Shown: positions 61,097-64,000 of the stretch, piece by piece
How positions within the stretch are numbered: position 1 is the first letter of the stretch
Layout of the letters: every line of letters begins with the position of its first letter
Assembly: GCF_963675065.1 (NCBI RefSeq)
Contig: NZ_OY775906.1
Location: 474,001-538,000, forward strand
DNA from: an uncultured Draconibacterium sp.
GTDB taxonomy: Bacteria > Bacteroidota > Bacteroidia > Bacteroidales > Prolixibacteraceae
Length of the DNA stretch: 64,000 nucleotides
Reading direction: 5' to 3'
Made by a program: the position numbers and the translations under genes
The notes under the pieces: model-generated
What the model was told of the DNA's origin: nothing
Seen by the model: the letters and a program-made list of their open reading frames with translations, nothing else
The model's database searches: none

Positions 61097-61540
61097 ATGA
61101 AAACACGAATATTTATTGTATTTCTCATCCTGACGGGATTCTCCTTCAGCGGACTGGCAACGGAACCTGTAGTGAAAAACGAGCCTCAGATGGAAGAAAT
61201 TCCTGCTTCGGAAAAATTGGTAGTTCTTTGGACCAGCGGAGACAAGGAAGTGGCCGAAAAAATGGTGCTGATGTACTCCTATAATTCCAAACGATTTGAG
61301 TGGTGGAAAGATATAACACTGGTGGTGTGGGGGCCATCGCAAAAAGTGTTGGTTGAAAATGAGGACATTCAGGACTATGTGAAAAAGATCATGGATCAGG
61401 GAACAGCAGTAAAAGCGTGCAAGGGCTGTTCCGATTTGTACGGAGTCTCAGACAAACTGGAAGAGCTGGGTGTTGAAGTCAAATACATGGGGGAGATCAC
61501 TGATTATATGAAAGAAGGACGGCATGTATTAACGTTATAA
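61097..61540 (+). CDS. Secreted DsrE-family protein
   Basis: 147 residues with a signal peptide (MKTRIFIVFLILTGFSFSGLA). DsrE/DsrF-like alpha/beta fold: LVVLWTSGDKEVAEKMVLMYS, WWKDITLVVWGPSQKVLVEN, and a CKGCSDLYG segment with two Cys residues that could carry sulfur. Family members relay sulfane sulfur or sense redox state. Export from the cytoplasm is unusual for DsrE proper but frequent in this subfamily. It is the last gene of a probable three-gene unit and ends at a bidirectional terminator. Confidence 0.8.
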   Translation: MKTRIFIVFLILTGFSFSGLATEPVVKNEPQMEEIPASEKLVVLWTSGDKEVAEKMVLMYSYNSKRFEWWKDITLVVWGPSQKVLVENEDIQDYVKKIMDQGTAVKACKGCSDLYGVSDKLEELGVEVKYMGEITDYMKEGRHVLTL

Positions 61541-61587
61541 ACTACAGAGGATGTTATAACCCTTTTAGGGGTGGATAGCGCAATAAA

Positions 61588-61619
61588 AAAGCCTGTTCCG
61601 GTAAGTTGGAACAGGCTTT
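61588..61619. terminator. Bidirectional terminator between DsrE-like gene and nitroreductase
   Basis: AAAGCCTGTTCC (61588-61599) pairs perfectly with GGAACAGGCTTT (61608-61619) around an 8-base loop, flanked by A and T runs. Confidence 0.9.
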
Positions 61620-61641
61620 CTTTATGGTATTTCGTTTTGTA

Positions 61642-62274
61642 TTAATACTCCATAACAAACTCTTCTTTCGGATTACGTACTTTCTTCATTGATGCTAACC
61701 AGTCGCCATCATTGTCGCGATATCCTAACGGAAGCATTGTGACACTTTTTAATCCTTTCGATTTTAAATCCAATAAATCATCCAGCTCGTCGGTAGAAAA
61801 ACCTTCCATTGGTGTACAATCCACTTTTTGCTCGGCGGCTTGTGCAATCGACAATCCAAACCCAATGTAAGCCTGGCGCGCAGTATGTACAAAGTTGTCC
61901 TCGGCTGATTGTGGCAAATACATTTCTTTTAGTTTGTCGGTGTATGATCCAAAACGTCCGCGAGGTAAACCACGTTCATCAGTTGTTCTGTTGTAAATCT
62001 CATCAATTCGTTCTTCAGTATAACGGTCCCAGGCGGCAAAAACCAACAAGTGCGAACACTCGGCAACTATTTCCTGTCCCCATGCAATCGGAACGATTTT
62101 ATCTTTTAATTCCTGGTCGGTGATTACTATTACACGAAACTGTTGCAAACCCGAAGAAGTAGGAGCAAGGCGAGCTGCCTCAACAATTTTATCTACATCT
62201 TCCTGTGCTACTTTTTTTGTTGGGTCGTACTTTTTGGTGGCATATCTCCACTGTAAATTTTCTAATAATGACAT
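61642..62274 (-). CDS. NAD(P)H-dependent nitroreductase (NfsB-like)
   Basis: 210 residues of the cytoplasmic FMN-dependent nitroreductase family: LQWRYATKKYDPTKKV, ARLAPTSSGLQQFRVIVI, YIGFGLSIAQAAEQKVDCTPMEGF, and GYRDNDGDWL. It reduces quinones, nitroaromatics or pterins by two-electron transfer. It is the second gene of a unit behind a MarR-type regulator (34-base gap), which suggests induction by aromatic or oxidative compounds. Confidence 0.92.
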   Translation of the reverse strand: MSLLENLQWRYATKKYDPTKKVAQEDVDKIVEAARLAPTSSGLQQFRVIVITDQELKDKIVPIAWGQEIVAECSHLLVFAAWDRYTEERIDEIYNRTTDERGLPRGRFGSYTDKLKEMYLPQSAEDNFVHTARQAYIGFGLSIAQAAEQKVDCTPMEGFSTDELDDLLDLKSKGLKSVTMLPLGYRDNDGDWLASMKKVRNPKEEFVMEY

Positions 62275-62308
62275 TGTTTCTCTATTTATGACTTTAATAA
62301 TTGAAGCC

Positions 62309-62734
62309 CTATTTGGCTCTGTTTAATATCTTTACTACTAATTCCTTTAGCTGCATCAAATCTTCATGGGTAATTCCCATGGCTTTTACAACCTTTTGCG
62401 GAACCTCTGCTGCTTTTGTTTGTAATTGTTTACCGCTCTCGGTAAGCGAAATTTCCACAACTCGCTCATCCTTGCTGTTTCGTTTGCGCGAGATCAAACC
62501 TTTTGCGGCTATTCGTTTTAATAATGGGGTGATTGTTCCATTGTCGAGATTTAATTTATCACCAATTTGATTTACCTTTTGCGGTTCACTTTCCCACAAA
62601 ACCATCATTACAAGGTATTGCGGATAGGTAAGATCAATCTCTTCAAGAATCGGTCGGTACACATTAACGATTTCGCGCGATAAGGCATAAACCGGGAAGC
62701 ATACCTGACTCTTTAACTTTAACACATTATCCAT
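62309..62734 (-). CDS. MarR-family transcriptional regulator
   Basis: 141 residues: winged helix with LTYPQYLVMMVLWESEPQKVNQIGDKLNLDNGTITPLLKRIAAKGLISRKRNSKDERVVEISLTESGKQL, split near residues 34-104, including the wing motif SKDERVVEISLTE. MarR/OhrR dimers repress their own promoter and that of linked detoxification genes. Cys11 (QVCFP) is placed as in OhrR-type peroxide sensors, so thiol-based sensing is possible. A 26-base palindrome directly upstream is the likely operator, and the linked nitroreductase is the likely target. Confidence 0.9.
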   Translation of the reverse strand: MDNVLKLKSQVCFPVYALSREIVNVYRPILEEIDLTYPQYLVMMVLWESEPQKVNQIGDKLNLDNGTITPLLKRIAAKGLISRKRNSKDERVVEISLTESGKQLQTKAAEVPQKVVKAMGITHEDLMQLKELVVKILNRAK

Positions 62735-62744
62735 TTACTAAAAC

Positions 62745-62770
62745 TTTTACAGTGCAAATGTAGTGTAAAA
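62745..62770 (-). promoter_or_regulatory. Candidate MarR operator over the marR promoter
   Basis: TTTTACA (62745-62751) and TGTAAAA (62764-62770) form a perfect inverted repeat 12 bases apart, with one further matching position inside. On the minus strand the middle holds TACATTTG (62762-62755), an exact TAnnTTTG -7 element, so a bound dimer would block transcription. The start codon is 11 bases downstream. Confidence 0.55.
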
Positions 62771-62885
62771 TAAAATCGTGCGCGATATAATGGGGTAAAA
62801 TGTAAATGATTTTAGAAAAGATTAATATTCAAGAAATAATTGTGACAACTAATAGAAGGGGAGTGATTTTGATTTTGAACGGGAA

Positions 62886-63296
62886 TTAATTGATGACAGT
62901 GCCTTTGGCGCCCCACCAGTAAAAGGCATTCATCTTTAACCGGTTTGTTTTTACTGATGGATCTTTGCCTTCCAGTTTTAAAGCTTCGTCTACTGTTTCC
63001 ACATCAAAAATTAAAAGTCCCCGATGATTGCCACCGCCCTCAAACGGACCGGCTACAATAAGTTTCCCGCTTTCTGCCAACTTATTTAAGTGTGCCATGT
63101 GCATTTGCTGGTAATAGGCTGCTTCAGTTGAGTCCTTACTTTTTGTCTCTCCGCTCTCAAGCAGCATAAAAACATAACGTTTCATGGTGTAAGTGGTGTC
63201 GCCTTCGGTGTAGGAGAATTCGCGCTGATCCTGCGCTGAAACAGCTAAGCTAAAGGCAAAAGTGAAAAGTGAAAAGGCAAAAGTAATTTTTTTCAC
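62886..63296 (-). CDS. Secreted YCII-like protein
   Basis: I prefer GTG 63296 as start (VKKITFAFSLFTFAF...AVSAQ as signal peptide, 136 residues); a TTG at 63305 is the alternative. The mature part matches YCII-related proteins: HMAHLNKLAESGKLIVAGPFEGGGNHRGLLIFDVETVDEALKLEGKDPSVK, split near residues 68-118. YCII domains have a ferredoxin-like fold and a conserved His-Asp pair. The enzymatic role is unknown here. Odd point: the signal peptide is encoded by a 7-base repeat array. It lies 20 bases after msrA on the same strand. Confidence 0.75.
   Translation of the reverse strand: MKKITFAFSLFTFAFSLAVSAQDQREFSYTEGDTTYTMKRYVFMLLESGETKSKDSTEAAYYQQMHMAHLNKLAESGKLIVAGPFEGGGNHRGLLIFDVETVDEALKLEGKDPSVKTNRLKMNAFYWWGAKGTVIN
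63250..63284. repeat. Array of five 7-base units forming a signal peptide
   Basis: In-phase units CTAAAGG, CAAAAGT, GAAAAGT, GAAAAGG and CAAAAGT on the plus strand. On the coding minus strand they read ACTTTTG, CCTTTTC and similar, translating to the duplicated TFAFSLFTFAFSL of the signal peptide. Confidence 0.8.
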
Positions 63297-63325
63297 ATCA
63301 GACAATTTTGGTTTAACGATACTTT

Positions 63326-63916
63326 TTATTTCAATTGGTCTTTAAAGATCTTCTTGAATTTCTCCAGTTTCGGAGCTACCACAAACTGGCAATAGCCTTG
63401 CGTTTTGTTACGCGCATAATAGTTAATGTGGTAATCTTCGGCAATGTAAAACTTCTCGAATTCGGTAACCTCGGTAACAATTGGTCTGCTATAAACTTCT
63501 TCTTTTTCAAAAAGATCGATAACGCGTTCTGCCACCTCTTTTTGTTCTTCGTTATGATAGAAAATTGCAGAACGGTATTGCGGACCTACATCGTTGCCTT
63601 GTCTGTTCAGTGTGGTTGGATCGTGTGTCATAAAAAACACTTCCAGAATTTCTGAAAAGCTCACTACCTCCGAATCGAAAGTAATTTGCACTACTTCAGC
63701 ATGGCCGGTTGTTCCGTCGCAAACCTGTTTGTACGTTGGATTTTTTACGTGGCCGCCACTGTAACCCGGTTTTACATCAACAACTCCTTTTAACTCCAGA
63801 TAAATGGCTTCGGTACACCAAAAACATCCTCCGCCAAGTGTGGCTTTCTGCAAATCTTTACTCATACAAGTACTTGAATAAATTAATAATGTGAATATCA
63901 GTGCCAGTGTCCTCAT
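63326..63916 (-). CDS. msrA: Peptide methionine-S-sulfoxide reductase, exported
   Basis: 196 residues with an N-terminal signal (MRTLALIFTLLIYSSTCMSK; the Cys could even be a lipobox variant). Catalytic GGGCFWCTEA with Cys31, then YSGGHVKNPTYKQVCDGTTGHAEVVQ and RQGNDVGPQYRSAI, all canonical. It repairs oxidised methionine, here in exported proteins. Its ATG overlaps the stop of the gene entering from the right (ATGA), so the two are coupled. Confidence 0.95.
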   Translation of the reverse strand: MRTLALIFTLLIYSSTCMSKDLQKATLGGGCFWCTEAIYLELKGVVDVKPGYSGGHVKNPTYKQVCDGTTGHAEVVQITFDSEVVSFSEILEVFFMTHDPTTLNRQGNDVGPQYRSAIFYHNEEQKEVAERVIDLFEKEEVYSRPIVTEVTEFEKFYIAEDYHINYYARNKTQGYCQFVVAPKLEKFKKIFKDQLK

Positions 63917-64000
63917 TTCTTTTTAGGTATAAATCGTGAAAAGGTTTTTTTCTCAAACTCCCATGCAAAGCGGAATTGCCCAAAAACAGATGCAATCAGT
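63913..64000 (-). CDS. 3' end of an unidentified gene running in from the right edge
   Basis: The only frame open to the edge on the minus strand encodes 28 residues (LIASVFGQFRFAW and then EFEKKTFSRFIPKKK) and stops at TGA 63913-63915, overlapping the msrA start as ATGA. The end is basic and aromatic, like a cytoplasmic tail after a membrane segment. Too short to identify; coupling to msrA suggests one operon. Confidence 0.6.
   Translation of the reverse strand, partial: LIASVFGQFRFAWEFEKKTFSRFIPKKK

Overview
The window looks like a chromosome segment of an anaerobic or facultative Bacteroidota, most likely of the Marinilabiliales/Prolixibacteraceae type. This rests on several observations: promoter-like TAnnTTTG elements, a type A T9SS sorting-domain remnant, Bacteroidota-restricted families (DUF3822, long NusB, HTH-transmembrane proteins), extracellular sulfatases and a GH127 enzyme, and pyruvate:ferredoxin oxidoreductase together with a complete Rnf complex. 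The lineage is inferred from gene content only. No rRNA, tRNA, CRISPR array, insertion sequence or prophage was seen.

Layout. 1-1.6 kb: the end of a GH127 beta-L-arabinofuranosidase gene and a small lipoprotein. 1.7-15.5 kb (mostly minus strand): PFOR; a four-helix-bundle (IVP/S23-type) gene bracketed by inverted arrays of 7-base repeats; a DUF4143-type ATPase; the operon rseC-rnfB-rnfC-rnfD-rnfG-rnfE-rnfA; and a kefF-kefB pair. PFOR makes reduced ferredoxin, and Rnf passes those electrons to NAD+ while pumping ions. 15.6-28.4 kb (plus): an alpha-2-macroglobulin lipoprotein with penicillin-binding protein 1C, ribBA, two sulfatases behind a promoter with two palindromes, and a small membrane protein. 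28.5-30.8 kb (minus): an ECF sigma factor, its probable anti-sigma factor and a Spy-like periplasmic protein, then a Nudix-type regulator. 31-37.5 kb: ychF, the nusB-DUF1573-yajC unit, an outer-membrane PagL-like protein, a rhomboid protease and threonine aldolase.

37.7-49.5 kb: a bacterial GOLPH3-like protein with a small membrane partner, glutathione peroxidase, dnaX split by an A10 tract, pdxH, a thioredoxin-like protein, rsmD-DUF3822, a RecD-like helicase, rnz, a STAS protein and rpsA. 49.7-54.6 kb: rfbA-rfbC-rfbD-pgm for dTDP-L-rhamnose and sugar phosphates, then a DUF1080 protein. 55-64 kb: a TPR histidine kinase, a decayed CotH/T9SS gene, an HTH-transmembrane protein, secreted lectin-like and nitroreductase proteins, a marR-nitroreductase operon with a palindromic candidate operator, a YCII-like protein and msrA.

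The observations most worth a second look are: (1) dnaX, where a 10-A run directly before a stop codon separates the gamma-like part from a tau-like tail in the -1 frame; (2) 7-base repeat arrays in two or three sequence flavours, one pair inverted around the four-helix-bundle gene and one forming a signal peptide; (3) rseC, whose conserved N-terminus has no ATG; (4) a 5'-truncated CotH-T9SS pseudogene; and (5) palindromes over the sulfatase and marR promoters. Convergent gene pairs repeatedly share one bidirectional hairpin terminator.
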